Part shown: one piece after another, positions 15,322 to 16,254 of the stretch | How positions within the stretch are numbered: the first letter of the stretch is position 1 | Layout of the letters: each line of letters starts with the position of its first letter | DNA from: Actinomycetota bacterium | Lineage (GTDB): Bacteria > Actinomycetota > Actinomycetes > Nanopelagicales > Nanopelagicaceae | Assembly (NCBI GenBank): GCA_029978425.1 | Contig: JAPOJL010000009.1 | Coordinates: forward strand, 1-16,254 | DNA: 16,254 nucleotides | Reading direction: 5' to 3' | Made by a program: the position numbers and the translations under genes | Notes under the pieces: model-generated | Seen by the model: only the letters and a program-made list of their open reading frames with translations | The model's database searches: none | What the model was told of the DNA's origin: nothing

Positions 15322-16254
15322 TTAGTCGAGATTATTGAGGCGTTGCAAGAGCGTTGGATGCGTGTAATTGAAGGCGACATACAACGGATGTGGCGAGAGA
15401 TTTGCCAAGCTATCCGTGGAGATCTTCTTCAATGCTGAACGCATCGGCGCAACGTCGTAGGTCTCTTTTGCAAAAGTGTCGGCTTGATATTCATTATGGC
15501 GAGTCCAGGAGTTATTGATTAATCCAAGCAGGATGCTCAGCGGTGTGAAGAGAATGAAGAATGCAAGGGCAGATAAGTGGAAGCTAGATTCCTCTGCACC
15601 TAATGCGGTGGAAAGTTCTGGATAGCCAAGGAGCCATCCCAAGAGAGCAAAGGTGGCAAAGGTTTGAACATTGGTAAAGATAAACATCGAGAGCGTGTGT
15701 TTTCGCTTGTAATGCCCAATCTCGTGGGCAAGTACAGCAACAATCTCCTTTGTAGAGAGCTTCTCAATCAAAGTATCAAAGAGCACAATGGTTTTGCTCT
15801 TTCCCAAGCCACTAAAGAAGGCATTTGCCTTTGTGGAACGCTTGGATCCATCCATCACAAATAATCGGCCTAGCGAATAGCCTTGTGATGCACAGTACTT
15901 CTCAATTTCCTTCTTCAACTCCCCGTCTTCAACAGGTTTAAGCTTGTTAAAAAGCGGCAAGATCAATGAGGTTCCGAACATAAACATCAGAAGCGAGAAA
16001 CCGGAAACAAGCGCCCAAGCAAAAATCCAGAAGGAACTCGCAAGCTTCTCGTATAACCAGAGGACAGCAGTTAGCAACGCTCCTCCGATGAGGGTTGCAA
16101 GAATTGAACCCTTAATGGTGTCACTGATGAAAGTCTTCGGGGTGATTTTGTTGAAACCGTACTTTGCTTCAATTCCAAAAATTGAATAGAGGCGAAATGG
16201 AAGATCAAGCCACCACGAAATTACACTGAGCAAGGCGATAAAGGCAAGAGATAC
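15322..16254 (-). CDS. Ste24-like M48 family zinc metalloprotease, N-terminus outside the window
   Basis: An integral-membrane metallopeptidase of the CAAX-protease/Ste24 type. The 310 codons present are open to the right edge, so the N-terminal roughly 100 residues are missing; a TTG at 16233 is internal, since the frame reads on upstream (VSLAFIA). The family segment WWLDLPFRLYSIFGIEAKYGFN lies at the start. The zinc site is VLAHEIGHYKRKH (HExxH), with the third ligand in NEYQADTFA. At least four membrane segments are visible. SGLGKSKTIVLFDTLIEKL is a typical M48 core block. Bacteria with no CAAX prenylation still carry it, so a role in membrane protein quality control is more likely. It converges on glnA; its stop lies 2 nt past the glnA terminator T-run. 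Confidence 0.92.
   Translation of the reverse strand, partial: VSLAFIALLSVISWWLDLPFRLYSIFGIEAKYGFNKITPKTFISDTIKGSILATLIGGALLTAVLWLYEKLASSFWIFAWALVSGFSLLMFMFGTSLILPLFNKLKPVEDGELKKEIEKYCASQGYSLGRLFVMDGSKRSTKANAFFSGLGKSKTIVLFDTLIEKLSTKEIVAVLAHEIGHYKRKHTLSMFIFTNVQTFATFALLGWLLGYPELSTALGAEESSFHLSALAFFILFTPLSILLGLINNSWTRHNEYQADTFAKETYDVAPMRSALKKISTDSLANLSPHPLYVAFNYTHPTLLQRLNNLD

Overview
The window looks like core chromosome from a low-GC actinobacterium. Base composition is close to half GC by eye. The gene order gcvT / pepA / E2 acyltransferase / TIGR01777 / lipB / lipA / DUF4191 / RDD / glnA matches, from memory, the Mycobacterium tuberculosis Rv2211c-Rv2220 neighbourhood. Moderate GC, compact spacing and leaderless starts fit the freshwater acI group (Nanopelagicales, e.g. 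Planktophila-like); that placement is an inference. I see no tRNA, rRNA, CRISPR array, insertion sequence or phage gene.

Layout: (1) 1-250, minus: N-terminal part of gcvT, cut by the window edge. It is divergent from pepA, and their two -10 elements overlap. (2) 268-5838, plus: pepA, lpd (E3), sucB-type E2 with two lipoyl domains, and a TIGR01777 epimerase-like gene. (3) 5822-10183, minus: a three-gene block transcribed as MMPL transporter, Gfo/Idh/MocA oxidoreductase, FAD amine-oxidase-like protein. It looks inserted into the otherwise conserved order. (4) 10334-13325, plus: tightly coupled lipB, lipA, plsC-like acyltransferase and DUF4191 membrane protein. (5) 13337-13696, minus: small RDD membrane protein, leaderless. 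(6) 13846-15276, plus: glnA with a clear intrinsic terminator. (7) 15322-16254, minus: Ste24-like M48 metalloprotease, N-terminus outside the window.

The genes share a lipoate theme. LipB and LipA build the lipoyl cofactor. E2 carries it on two domains and Lpd reoxidises it. GcvT works with the lipoylated H protein of glycine cleavage. glnA brings nitrogen assimilation beside them, and its tyrosine adenylylation site is present.

The most interesting non-coding signal is a recurring promoter geometry: TANNNT, exactly 6 nt, then the start codon. It occurs at gcvT, pepA, lipB and the RDD gene, and implies leaderless mRNAs. At gcvT/pepA the two -10 hexamers overlap by five bases on opposite strands, so one symmetric element seems to serve both genes. 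I found no clearly new multi-gene system. The best candidate for undescribed function is the MMPL/Gfo/FAD block.
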